Positions 15,824 to 23,294 of a DNA stretch of 30,309 nucleotides are shown one piece after another. The notes below the pieces were generated by a model, which was given only the letters and a program-made list of their open reading frames with translations, was not told the origin of the DNA and made no database searches. This DNA is from an uncultured Collinsella sp. Lineage in GTDB: Bacteria; Actinomycetota; Coriobacteriia; Coriobacteriales; Coriobacteriaceae. The DNA lies in assembly GCA_902470925.1 (NCBI GenBank), contig CABRIF010000017.1, forward strand, positions 1 to 30,309. The letters are read 5' to 3'. The position numbers were made by a program, and so were the translations under genes. Each line of letters opens with the position of its first letter. The stretch's first letter is position 1.

Positions 15824-17116
15824 TTATGCGAGCGGCTCAATCTTCTCAATACCGCCCATGTACGGACGCAGAACCTCAGGCACTGTAATGGAGCCGTCGG
15901 CGTTCTGGTAGTTCTCCATGATGGCGGCCATGGTGCGCCCGGTGGGCAAGCCGGAGCCGTTGAGCGTGTGCACGAAGCGCGTGCCCTTGAAATTCTCGGG
16001 GTCGCGATACTTGATGTTCGCGCGACGGGCCTGGAAATCGCCGCAGTTCGAACAGGAGGAAATCTCCTTGTACGCGTTGTAGCTCGGCAGCCACACCTCG
16101 ATATCGTAGGTCTGACGGGCAGAGAAGCCCAGGTCGCCGGTGCACAGGCTGATCACGCGATACGGCAGGCCGAGCTGCTGCAGAATGAACTCGGCCTCGG
16201 CCACCATGCTCTCCAACTCCTCATCGGACTGCTCGGGCGTGGCGAACTTGACCATCTCCACCTTGGTGAACTGATGCTGGCGAATGATGCCGCGTGTATC
16301 GCGACCGGCCGAGCCGGCCTCCTCGCGGAAACACGGCGTGCCGGCGGTGTAGCGCAGCGGCAGCTGGGAGGCGTCGAGCACCTCGCCGGCATGCAGGTTC
16401 GTAAGCGCCACCTCGGCGGTGGGGATCAAGAACTGGTCCTCGCCGGTGTGATAGGCGTCGTCCTCGAACTTGGGCAGCTGACCGGTGCCGTACATGATCT
16501 CGCGATTGACGATCACCGGCGGAATGAACTCGGTGAAGCCGCGCGCGATATGGGTGTTCAGGAAGAAGTTCTGCAGCGCGCGATCGAGCGTGGCACCGGC
16601 GCCGGAGAGCACGGTGAAGCGCGCACCGGAGAGCTTGGAGCCGCGGTCGAAGTCCAGGATACCGGTCTCGGTGCCGAGGTCCCAGTGGGCCTTGGGCTCA
16701 AAGCCCTCGGCGGCAAAATCGCGCGGCTCGCCCACCCGGCGGCGCTCGGGGTTCTCATTCTCATCCTTGCCCACGGGCGTGGCCTCGTAGGGCAGGTTGG
16801 GCAGGTGCGCCATGAAATCGTGCAGCTCGTCCTCGAGCTCGGAACGGCGGCTGGCCAGGCTCTCGATGCGCTCGTTCACCTCACGCACGGCGTTTTTCGC
16901 CGCATCGGCCTCATCGCGCTTGCCCTCCTTCATGAGCACGCCGATCTTCTTCGACTCGGCGTTGCGCGTGGCCTGGAGCTCCTCGACCTCGGCGATCACG
17001 GAGCGACGGGCCTCGTCGATCTCGAAGAATTTGCTGCGATCCCACGAGGTCTGGCGATTCGCCATCGCGGCGTCGACCGCGTCGGGGTTCTCGCGAACGA
17101 ACTTGATATCGAGCAT
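15824..17116 (-). CDS. serS: Seryl-tRNA synthetase
   Basis: A 430-residue class II aminoacyl-tRNA synthetase that charges tRNA-Ser (and tRNA-Sec) with serine using ATP. The N-terminal part (about 25-105) is the charged antiparallel coiled coil that grips the long variable arm of tRNA-Ser. The catalytic core shows motif 2, with CFREEAGSAGRDTRG and the following QHQF, and motif 3, NGSGLPTGRTMAAIMENYQ. The start at 17116 (MLDIKFVREN) is the family's usual N-terminus and has GGAGG a few bases upstream; the frame extending to 17326 is upstream DNA. Length is typical. It is monocistronic, with a strong terminator after it, and divergent from a small membrane-protein gene. Confidence 0.98.
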   Translation of the reverse strand: MLDIKFVRENPDAVDAAMANRQTSWDRSKFFEIDEARRSVIAEVEELQATRNAESKKIGVLMKEGKRDEADAAKNAVREVNERIESLASRRSELEDELHDFMAHLPNLPYEATPVGKDENENPERRRVGEPRDFAAEGFEPKAHWDLGTETGILDFDRGSKLSGARFTVLSGAGATLDRALQNFFLNTHIARGFTEFIPPVIVNREIMYGTGQLPKFEDDAYHTGEDQFLIPTAEVALTNLHAGEVLDASQLPLRYTAGTPCFREEAGSAGRDTRGIIRQHQFTKVEMVKFATPEQSDEELESMVAEAEFILQQLGLPYRVISLCTGDLGFSARQTYDIEVWLPSYNAYKEISSCSNCGDFQARRANIKYRDPENFKGTRFVHTLNGSGLPTGRTMAAIMENYQNADGSITVPEVLRPYMGGIEKIEPLA

Positions 17117-17154
17117 GGTGCCTCCGTGTTCCTTGCGTACGTTTGTGCAGTGCA

Positions 17155-17164
17155 AGTATATACT
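17155..17164. promoter_or_regulatory. Shared palindromic -10 region between serS and the small gene
   Basis: AGTATATACT is a perfect palindrome offering TATACT on both strands, about 40 bp from the serS start and about 53 bp from the small gene. On the plus strand TTGCGT lies about 18 bp upstream of TATATA. A bidirectional promoter is likely but the -35 elements are weak. Confidence 0.45.
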
Positions 17165-17216
17165 GGTACCACTAAATTGTGGCATGCCAGCTATGGCGAT
17201 GAAAGCGAGACGCAGG

Positions 17217-17381
17217 ATGGACACGTTTTTTGATTTTCTGTTCAACACGCGCGGCGGCGTTGCCGTGCTGTTCGTTGCCGGAATCATCATCTTCGCGCTC
17301 GTAGCGTTCCTGCTGGAGAAGCGCACGCAGAAGATCTACGTTGACCGCGGTGAAGCCGACGACGGCGACAGCTGGTTTTAA
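17217..17381 (+). CDS. Small single-pass membrane protein
   Basis: A 54-residue protein if started at ATG 17217; in-frame ATGs at 17184, 17193 and 17199 would add 6-11 residues and cannot be excluded, since no strong Shine-Dalgarno marks any of them. It has a short amphipathic N-terminus (MDTFFDFLFNTRGG), one hydrophobic helix of about 22 residues (VAVLFVAGIIIFALVAFLL), then a positive stretch EKRTQKIYVDRG and an acidic end. That order of charges suggests the C-terminus is cytoplasmic. Possibly one of the short DUF families of Coriobacteriia; no function is recognised. It is divergent from serS. Confidence 0.65.
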   Translation: MDTFFDFLFNTRGGVAVLFVAGIIIFALVAFLLEKRTQKIYVDRGEADDGDSWF

Positions 17382-17625
17382 TGGCGCGTGTCCCGAATGT
17401 GAGCAACCTGTTGGCACGCAACAGGCCGCTCGAAGCGAGATCGGCTTTATAGGGCGACACCGGTGATTCGGCCTCCCGTTTCCGCAGCTCCTTTCAGATG
17501 TGAACCACTAGAAAGCTCTATATGATGTGATTTCCGGTGCTCTGCAATCGAAAATTCACTGTTTCGCATTTCTTTATATTTGTATCCATAAATATGCACC
17601 TGCTTTTGCAGGGGCCATTTTGCCC

Positions 17626-17808
17626 TGGTCGCAAACGGCATCTAATGGGTGATTCGTCTGCGAAATATCGTATGCATGACACGCCCGCCGGGCTCCCGCG
17701 AGCATCATGTCGTTCAAAAGCGTTGAAGACACCGCAATATCGACGGAATCCGGCTTCATGGCGTCGAACCGCACCGTGCAAACACCCATTAGATGCCGTT
17801 TGCGACCA
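17626..17808. mobile_element. 183-bp MITE-like element with 26-bp inverted ends
   Basis: Positions 17626-17651 and 17783-17808 are perfect 26-bp inverted repeats (starting TGGTCGCAAACGGCATC) around 131 bp of DNA. The minus strand is open throughout and reads plausible peptide (SVDIAVSSTLLNDMMLAGA), with the inverted ends giving GRKRHLMG on one side and HPLDAVCD on the other. It is unlike the element at 15014-15167 in sequence. No transposase is nearby and no target duplication is clear. Confidence 0.7.
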
Positions 17809-17939
17809 CTCTTCATCGAGCTCTTTATTATATGACCCACTCCTTATGAAGCATGATCTGGCAACGTGGATAAAAATGCACGATTATTTATATTATTAGA
17901 TTGTGAATCGCAACCCGCACAACAGCCTGCAAACACCAA

Positions 17940-17974
17940 GAGCCCGGCCCCGGAGAGATTCCGGAGCCGGGCTC
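17940..17974 (-). terminator. Long GC-rich hairpin, probable terminator
   Basis: GAGCCCGGC-C-CCGGA...TCCGG-A-GCCGGGCTC forms a near-perfect 14-bp stem about 55 bp past the stop of the minus-strand gene ending at 18030. The tract after the stem on the minus strand (TTGGTGTTTG) is only moderately T-rich. Confidence 0.6.
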
Positions 17975-18029
17975 ATCAGGATGTCGGGTTTCGACCACTA
18001 TGTTGGACTGCCCCCTGGGAGCGCAGCAC

Positions 18030-18449
18030 CTAATGCCAGACCTCGCGCTCCTTCTTCACGTTGCGCGCGAACACGAATGCACCCGCGACCTCGGCGACTC
18101 CCAGCACCAGCAGCACGGCGTCGGCAACATCGATGTTCGAGAAGCCCTGCCAAGCCCAAAACGCCACGTTCATCGCCGCAAGCACGATGCTGCCGTATAC
18201 CATGGCGCACGTTGTATTGATCTTGGACGGCACATTGGCCGATTGCATCCCCGACAAGCCAGTCAGCAGAAAGACCGCGCAGGTCACCGCGGACACGGCC
18301 GCGTAGGGCATCGCCGCATCAGTGCCGGAAATCGGCGCGGCGCTGACGAGGCCAAACCCCGCCATCAACACCCCGCATACCAAAAAGCCAACGCTTGTCA
18401 GCACCATCAGCATCGAGACGATCTTCAAGAACTTACGCGACGCGCTCAT
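18030..18449 (-). CDS. Small four-helix membrane protein of unknown function
   Basis: A 139-residue protein with four hydrophobic helices (about 11-33, 46-66, 81-102, 107-127) and short charged ends; the C-terminus is ARNVKKEREVWH. The ATG at 18449 (MSASRKFLKI) is chosen because GGGAGA lies 6 bases ahead; the ATG five codons earlier sits before that site. No motif is recognised. It is transcribed alone, with a hairpin just upstream and another after the stop. TATAAC at about 18515 on the minus strand is a candidate -10. Confidence 0.75.
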   Translation of the reverse strand: MSASRKFLKIVSMLMVLTSVGFLVCGVLMAGFGLVSAAPISGTDAAMPYAAVSAVTCAVFLLTGLSGMQSANVPSKINTTCAMVYGSIVLAAMNVAFWAWQGFSNIDVADAVLLVLGVAEVAGAFVFARNVKKEREVWH

Positions 18450-18469
18450 GCGCTCTCCCTTCATTGCGC

Positions 18470-18493
18470 GAGGGGGCGCTCGAACGCCCCCTC
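18470..18493 (-). promoter_or_regulatory. Strong hairpin in the leader of the four-helix protein gene
   Basis: GAGGGGGCG (18470-18478) pairs perfectly with CGCCCCCTC (18485-18493) around a 6-base loop, 20 bp upstream of the start codon and next to the Shine-Dalgarno. It could shield or attenuate the message, or be the terminator of a preceding transcript, though no T-tract is present. Confidence 0.5.
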
Positions 18494-18875
18494 AAACATC
18501 GTTGCAGCTCTTTCGTTATAGTACCCCATGCATCAGTCCAGCCGATCAACGCGGAGCAGCAATAATGCACGCGCCCGTGGCAGCACCGACCAGCAACGCC
18601 GGCGCAGGGCGGCAACGGGCACAACCCCGTGGCAACATCGGCCAATGGTACCGACGCGGAGATGCGTCCGCCGCGGACCAATCATGACTCGAATACCCAC
18701 TCCCGCACGGGGCGCCGGCGCAGGGGTCAACGTATTCGAGCGCCCACCGCGCGATGGCAGGCACGCACAAACGCCGGCACGGCGTCACGCAGACCCATCA
18801 GCACGTCGCATCTTGCCAGCACGGTCAGCCCGTTACCGCACAGTGTCCGCCGCTGGCCAAGCCAAGCCCGGGAGC
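18494..18875. other. Gene-free spacer downstream of the SPFH gene
   Basis: No gene, RNA or clear terminator is seen in these 380 bp. Weak internal repetition exists (GTGGCAGCACCGACCAGCAA near 18582 against GTGGCAACATCGGCCAATGG near 18631). The near end holds the promoter of the four-helix protein gene. Confidence 0.4.
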
Positions 18876-19839
18876 CTACTCCTGCACTGGCACCGGTGCG
18901 GCGGCAGCGGCTTCATTTGCCTGCTCGGCCGTCAGCATCTGCTCAAACATCGACGAGGTCTGCTTGAAATCGCTCGGGAGCACCACCGCGGCGCTCTTGC
19001 CGGTCTTGGCGAACTCGCCCATCATCTCAGCCCATTGCGTGAACATGAACAGCCGGTTGGCCTCCTCGTTGCTCACGCCGGTTTCCTGGATCGTCTCCAG
19101 CGAATCCTTGATACCGATGGCGATGGCCTTGCGCTGGTTGGCAATACCCTCGCCGGCCTTCTCCATGGCCTCGGCCTCGGCACGCGCCTCGGTCACGCGA
19201 CGGATGCGGTCGGCCTCGGCCAGATCCTGCGCGGCGGCCTTGGTGCGCTGCGCGGCGTTAATCTGGTTCATGGAGTCCTCAACCTCGGCAGGCAGCGCAA
19301 TCTTGGTGATCAGCGTGGACACCAGCGTGAAGCCGTAGGCGTCCATCTGCTCGGATACGGTAGCGTTCACGTCCTTGGCGATGTCGTCCTTCTTCGCGAA
19401 CACCTCGTCAAGGGTGTAGACGGGGATTGAGGAGCGCAGGGCATCGGTGATGAAGTCGCGCATCTGCGCCACGGGCTGCTGCAGCATGTAGTAGCTCTTG
19501 TACACACCCGACTCGGTGGGGCCCGAGCCCATCTCATAGCTCACGTGGTACTGCGCCGACACCTCGAGGCCGATCGTGACGTTGTCCTCGGTTTTGACGT
19601 CGATATCGAAGCCGTTTTTCATGGTGCGCAGCGAAACCGTGGCCGCCTTGCGGTCAACGAACGGGATCTTCACATGGAAGCCGGCTCCCACGATGGTGTG
19701 GAATTTGCCCAGCCGCTCGATAATCACCGCATGCTGCTGCTGGACGACAAAAAAACAGGTTGCCGGTAATCAGCCCGATGATGGCAAGGAGCACCACCAA
19801 GCCGATAATCCCCTGGAGAAGTTCAGAAACAATGTACAT
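18876..19839 (-). pseudogene. SPFH/band-7 (stomatin-like) membrane protein, frameshifted at T7
   Basis: Two overlapping frames together encode one stomatin-like protein of 320 residues. The first starts at ATG 19839 (AAGGA six bases ahead) and gives the N-terminal membrane anchor MYIVSELLQGIIGLVVLLAI. At 19749-19755 the minus strand has seven T; with six, translation continues as NLFFVVQQQHAVIIERLGKF, exactly the band-7 consensus, into the frame that ends at 18876. The rest is a full SPFH domain (KIPFVDRKAATVSLR, then SEQMDAYGFTLVSTLITKI) and a coiled coil rich in Ala/Glu (QINAAQRTKAAAQDLAEADR). Such proteins scaffold membrane microdomains. The coding sequence beyond the shift shows no decay, so the shift is recent, an assembly error, or corrected by slippage. 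Confidence 0.88.
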
Positions 19840-20161
19840 TGTCGATCCTTAGAACGGAGGAACCCTGCTCTAAGGATACCTGTTCGGAGGGTTGGTGAGT
19901 CGCCGGCCCCGCATAAACCGGCGAATGGCCGGTTTGGACCGGTATGTGCACGGGGCGGTCCATATATAAAAGGTGCGTCGCACATCCCACAAGAGGTTGG
20001 CCCGACATATGCGGCTCATCCCATGAAGCTAGGTCGGCGAAGACGAAAGACACGCGATCCGAGCCATGCGAACCTCGCTGGATGCTCCGAGCAGGGCTGC
20101 TGGACCCACTCGGCGACGATTCGCATGCCCAGCTTGGAAGCCGCCTCGAACAGGGCGCATG
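19840..20161. other. Upstream region of the SPFH gene
   Basis: Contains the probable SPFH promoter (19963-19992), the hairpin AAACCGGC-GAATG-GCCGGTTT (19915-19935) in the leader, and the inverted pair CCTTAG/CTAAGG around the Shine-Dalgarno region. The far half (about 20040-20160) is open on the minus strand and reads protein-like, but no start or homology supports a gene. Confidence 0.45.
19963..19992 (-). promoter_or_regulatory. Promoter of the SPFH gene
   Basis: On the minus strand TTGTGG (19992-19987) and TATATA (19968-19963) are 18 bp apart, about 125 bp upstream of the start codon. The leader between includes a GC-rich hairpin. Confidence 0.5.
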
Positions 20162-20187
20162 AAAAAAGCTCCCCGAAGGGAGCTTTC
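20162..20187 (-). terminator. Terminator of tRNA-Leu(CAG)
   Basis: On the minus strand AAGCTCCC-TTCG-GGGAGCTT is a perfect stem with a UUCG tetraloop followed by a run of T, starting 9 bp after the tRNA end. Confidence 0.93.
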
Positions 20188-20195
20188 AGTTCAGA

Positions 20196-20282
20196 TGGTG
20201 CGGGCGAAAGGACTTGAACCTTCACGGGGTTGCCCCCATATGGACCTGAACCATACGCGTCTGCCAATTCCGCCACGCCCGC
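20196..20282 (-). tRNA. tRNA-Leu (anticodon CAG)
   Basis: 87 bases including encoded CCA. The acceptor GCGGGCG pairs with CGCCCGC, the anticodon loop TTCAGGT lies between TATGG and CCATA, and the long variable arm GGGGGCAACCCC marks a class II tRNA. CAG reads CUG, a major leucine codon in GC-rich genomes. Confidence 0.97.
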
Positions 20283-20292
20283 ATGGAGCTAT

Positions 20293-20321
20293 ATAGTACC
20301 CAAACACCCTCAGCCGTTCAA
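20293..20321 (-). promoter_or_regulatory. Promoter of tRNA-Leu(CAG)
   Basis: On the minus strand TTGAAC (20321-20316) and TACTAT (20298-20293) are 17 bp apart, 10 bp before the tRNA 5' end. Confidence 0.7.
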
Positions 20322-20431
20322 GAGAAATTTCCAATCTTTTTTTCGAGAATCGCGGCGCGCCCCAGCACGCTCACGCCCCCATCTAACAACCACCCCGCAC
20401 CTCGCCGCGTGGTACACTTCTCCCCAGGCAA

Positions 20432-20516
20432 GGGGGCGTGGCGGAATTGGCATACGCAGGAGACTTAAAATCTTCAGCCTTCGGGATTGTGGGTTCGAGT
20501 CCCACCGCCCCTACCA
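20432..20516 (+). tRNA. tRNA-Leu (anticodon TAA)
   Basis: 85 bases including encoded CCA. The acceptor GGGGGCG pairs with CGCCCCT, with a G-U pair at the first position. The anticodon loop CTTAAAA lies between GGAGA and TCTTC, followed by a long variable arm. It reads UUA and UUG. TACACT about 20 bp upstream is a candidate -10. Confidence 0.96.
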
Positions 20517-20529
20517 CTTAAGAAAGAGT

Positions 20530-20554
20530 GCGGACCCGGTCGGGCCCGCTTTTT
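20530..20554 (+). terminator. Terminator of tRNA-Leu(TAA)
   Basis: GCGGACCCG-GT-CGGGCCCGC forms a stem with one mismatch followed by TTTTT, 13 bp after the tRNA. Confidence 0.92.
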
Positions 20555-20832
20555 CGTGCACCGCGCACGGACTCGAACCCGGGAGGGCGCGGAGCCGAGG
20601 GAACGCGGAAGCGTTGCCCGGCGCAGCGCGCGAGGGCCGCAGGCCCGAAGCGGGGCGCGGGCGGCGCCAGCCGCACGCGGAGTCCCACCAACGCTCGCTA
20701 CCCCGGCAGCCCCCGCTGCGTCGAGCCCTGCAACAAACCCAACCGCCGCATCGACCTCGGCCTCCGCAGCAAATCAAGCCGCCGCATCGAACTCGGTCAC
20801 CACGGCAGGCCCGGCCACCATACCAGCCTCAG
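20555..20832. other. GC-rich spacer between tRNA-Leu(TAA) and the ppx gene
   Basis: No gene is supported. Positions about 20560-20690 are extremely GC-rich with several small hairpins (GTGC-ACCGC-GCAC, GGGCC-GCA-GGCCC). Further on, CCGCCGCATCGA(A/C)CTCGG occurs twice about 38 bp apart (about 20745 and 20783). No clear terminator for ppx is seen. Confidence 0.45.
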
Positions 20833-21831
20833 CTACCGAACCGGGCTCAGCTCCGGCGTCCATCCGATCGCCGGCGCGCTGCCGTCAAGCACCTCGCCCA
20901 TGGTTGCTGTCGCGCCCGCCAACAGGCTGTTCTCGCTCACCGTCAGGCTCTCGTACCCGCCGGCGCGCATCGCCTCGCGAATCACCAGCGCACCGGCCAG
21001 CATCACGGGCGCGCGCTTGGCTTGAATGCCCGGAAGCGCCGCGGCACCCGCAGCATCCAGGCAACGCAGCCGCTCGATGCTCGCCTCGACCTCAGCCAGC
21101 GAAAGCTCATGCAAGTGCACGAAATGGGAATCGTAGGTCACCAAGCCGTGCACCATCGCCACCAGCGAGGTGACCGTTCCGCCAACCGCCACCAGCCGGT
21201 CGGGGCGCTCATCAAACGCATTCCAAAACGCCTCGAACTGCGGACGCACCCATGCACGGGCGCGCTCAAGCTCCCCAGCAGCAGGCGGCAGGGAGGAGAA
21301 GAACCGCTCCGTCACCCGACGGCACCCGATATCCAGCGAGCAAACGCGCTCGAGCGCCAACGGCTCGCCCGGCGCATACGCCCCAATCGCGAACTCCGTT
21401 GAACCGCCGCCCGAATCGGCCACGGCGATACGCTGCCCTGCAAAATCATGCGCCACGCCGAAAAACGTCAGCCGCGCCTCCACCTCACCGAGAATCACCT
21501 GCGGACGCAGGCCCAGCTCGGCCAAACCCGCCAGCAGGTCGGCCCCGTTTTCCGCATCGCGGGCAGCGCTCGTAAGCGTGGTGCACACAAGTTCGACCTC
21601 GCGCGACGCCGCCTCGTGCAAAAACCCGCGGCACGCATCGAGCACGCGCCGCTGCGCCGCCTCGGTAAAACGGCCCGTAGCATCGACGCCCTCGCCCAGA
21701 TCGGTGATCTGCGTGCATTTGAACAACGGCTGCGGCCGCCCATCGTGCAGCTCCGCGCACAGCAGACGCGTGGACACGGTTCCGATGTCGATCGCCGCGA
21801 TACGCCGCGGGCGCGCACCCGAGGCCGTCAC
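20833..21831 (-). CDS. Ppx/GppA-family exopolyphosphatase or guanosine pentaphosphatase
   Basis: A 332-residue single-module phosphatase of the ASKHA fold, predicted to remove terminal phosphate from polyphosphate and/or pppGpp. Visible nucleotide and phosphate motifs are IDIGTVSTRLL (14-24), DSGGGSTEF (about 144-152) and VGGTVTSLVAM (about 220-230). It lacks the C-terminal HD-like half of the long E. coli Ppx, as is common for actinobacterial short forms. The start is GTG at 21831, whose GTGA overlaps the TGA stop of the upstream ftsB/divIC-like gene by four bases, showing translational coupling. A frame extending upstream lies inside that gene. Substrate preference cannot be told from sequence. 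Confidence 0.9.
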   Translation of the reverse strand: MTASGARPRRIAAIDIGTVSTRLLCAELHDGRPQPLFKCTQITDLGEGVDATGRFTEAAQRRVLDACRGFLHEAASREVELVCTTLTSAARDAENGADLLAGLAELGLRPQVILGEVEARLTFFGVAHDFAGQRIAVADSGGGSTEFAIGAYAPGEPLALERVCSLDIGCRRVTERFFSSLPPAAGELERARAWVRPQFEAFWNAFDERPDRLVAVGGTVTSLVAMVHGLVTYDSHFVHLHELSLAEVEASIERLRCLDAAGAAALPGIQAKRAPVMLAGALVIREAMRAGGYESLTVSENSLLAGATATMGEVLDGSAPAIGWTPELSPVR

Positions 21832-23159
21832 GACGCATCGCCGGTGGAAACCACCGCCATGCCATTCGCGCCGTCGAAGAAAAACACCTTGTCGAGCACC
21901 TTCCAATACCAGGCAGAATTCTCATAGACCGCACGCTCGGCCGCCTCCACCTCGGCGGAGGTCGACGGATCCTTGCCCGACGCGGCGGCATCGGTATTGG
22001 ACCCCGTCTTGCTGGCATCGGCCGCATCGGAGCCCTTGAGCGTGCCGCCCGAAGCATCGGACGAATCGCTGCCCGAATCCGCGCTGGTGCCGCCATCCGA
22101 GCTCGCATCCGTCTTGGCATCGCCCGAGGCATCCGTCCCATCGGCGCTCCCGGACGCATCCTGCGACCCGGCCGAGGCATCTTGACCCGACGAGGAATCG
22201 GACGAGTCGCTGCTCGAGGAGTCCGTCCCCTCGGTCACCGGATTGCCGTTTTCGTCCAGGCCCTCCACCGTGATGGTCTGCTCGCCCGGCATCACCATGC
22301 CGAGCTTCTTGCGGGCGGCGTCCTCGATCCCCTCCTGGGACAGGTACGAATCGACCTCGTCGGTAAGGGCCTCGTTGTACTTCTTGCGGATGGCCACCTG
22401 CTGCTCCAGGATATCCTGCGTGCGATACGCCACGTAGAAGTCGCGTATGGGCAGGTAGAGCCCCACGCCCACCAGCGCTATCACCAGCAGGTAGAACACG
22501 AAGCGGCGCGGCCCGGTGGTGAGCGCGTAGAAGAACCGGATGAAGCGGTTGTCGCTCGCATACTTCATGAAGTCGGTTTGCTGTGCCGCGCTTTTGCCGG
22601 CGGCGGCACGGCTCGCGCTTCGCTTGGTGAACAGCGAAGCCAGCGCCACGAAGGGAGCCACCGCAATCGAGGCGAGCTTTGATGCCTTGCTCCCGGCTAC
22701 GGGACGGGGGTTGCGCGTTGAGACGCCCGTCCGCTCGGTGCGCGGACGGCGCGGTGAGGACGCCGCCCGATTCCGAGCGCCCTGGCGCCCCCGAGCAGCC
22801 GAGGCGCCCGGCGCAGCATCGCGGCCCGAGCGGCCCGCAGCCGAAGCGGCAGCCTCATCCCGGCGCGCCGCGCGCGAAAAGCCGAAGGAGCGCCCGCGCG
22901 CGCCACGCGAGTCCGCAGGTTCATGTGCACCGGCGACCCCACGCGAGCCAGCGGCGCTGGGCCCGCTCGCAACCCGCGCGCGATCGCTATCCGCGCGCGT
23001 ACCGGCGCGCGACGCCGACCCAGCCGACACCACCCGCCGCGAAGCCAGCGAGAGGTCCCCGGTCTTGTTGGGGTCGAGCGCCCGCCGCGGCGTGCGGACG
23101 AGAGCGGCCGTCCCGGTGGACGGCGATGCGGAACCGTTGTCGTTGAAGTGTGTTGCCAT
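21828..23159 (-). CDS. FtsB/DivIC-family cell-division protein with long disordered extensions
   Basis: A 443-residue bitopic membrane protein; the core (about 205-295) is FtsB/DivIC-like. It has a membrane helix (219-238), a short coiled coil (about 244-270) and the family's closing motif IEDAARKKLGMVMPGE (278-293). These proteins join FtsL at the division septum to activate septal wall synthesis. Unusual here are a cytoplasmic N-terminus of about 200 residues rich in Ala, Arg and Ser, and an extracytoplasmic Ser/Asp/Gly stretch (311-400) followed by an aromatic end (WYWKVLDKVFFFDG). Typical family members have about 100-200 residues. The ATG at 23159 has only a weak AAGG ahead. The stop overlaps the GTG start of the ppx gene. 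Confidence 0.85.
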   Translation of the reverse strand: MATHFNDNGSASPSTGTAALVRTPRRALDPNKTGDLSLASRRVVSAGSASRAGTRADSDRARVASGPSAAGSRGVAGAHEPADSRGARGRSFGFSRAARRDEAAASAAGRSGRDAAPGASAARGRQGARNRAASSPRRPRTERTGVSTRNPRPVAGSKASKLASIAVAPFVALASLFTKRSASRAAAGKSAAQQTDFMKYASDNRFIRFFYALTTGPRRFVFYLLVIALVGVGLYLPIRDFYVAYRTQDILEQQVAIRKKYNEALTDEVDSYLSQEGIEDAARKKLGMVMPGEQTITVEGLDENGNPVTEGTDSSSSDSSDSSSGQDASAGSQDASGSADGTDASGDAKTDASSDGGTSADSGSDSSDASGGTLKGSDAADASKTGSNTDAAASGKDPSTSAEVEAAERAVYENSAWYWKVLDKVFFFDGANGMAVVSTGDAS

Positions 23160-23212
23160 GGGCGCCTTGTGTGTTTGAAGTGCGTGTGCGCTTGGTGTAT
23201 GTCGTGTAGTTA

Positions 23213-23218
23213 GTTATA
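23213..23218 (-). promoter_or_regulatory. -10 box upstream of the ftsB-ppx pair
   Basis: The minus strand reads GGTATAACTAAC, about 55 bp before the start codon. No good -35 is seen. The rest of the 135-bp gap to the TetR stop shows nothing else. Confidence 0.45.
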
Positions 23219-23294
23219 CCACGCGCCCGCAAACCAGATGTGCAGGCTTTGCGCCGCCCGCCGCGCAAATCGGCAGCCGGACCCGCACGATACC

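Larger units (their letters stand above)
17382..18029. other. Gene-poor, lower-GC region between two membrane-protein genes
   Basis: About 650 bp with lower GC than its surroundings and no convincing gene. It holds the 183-bp inverted-repeat element (17626-17808), nested hairpins just before it (CCTGC-TTTT-GCAGG at about 17609-17622), and a long hairpin at 17940-17974. The shift in base composition suggests transferred or element-derived DNA. Confidence 0.6.

Noticed and set aside
20016..20276. Minus-strand 86-codon frame overlapping tRNA-Leu(CAG)
   Set aside because: It starts inside the tRNA gene and runs through its terminator; the protein-like middle part has no start or homology I can support.
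20560..20600. tRNA fragment suggested by GACTCGAACCC
   Set aside because: The bases around the T-loop-like motif do not form the required 5-bp stem, and no acceptor or anticodon arm follows.
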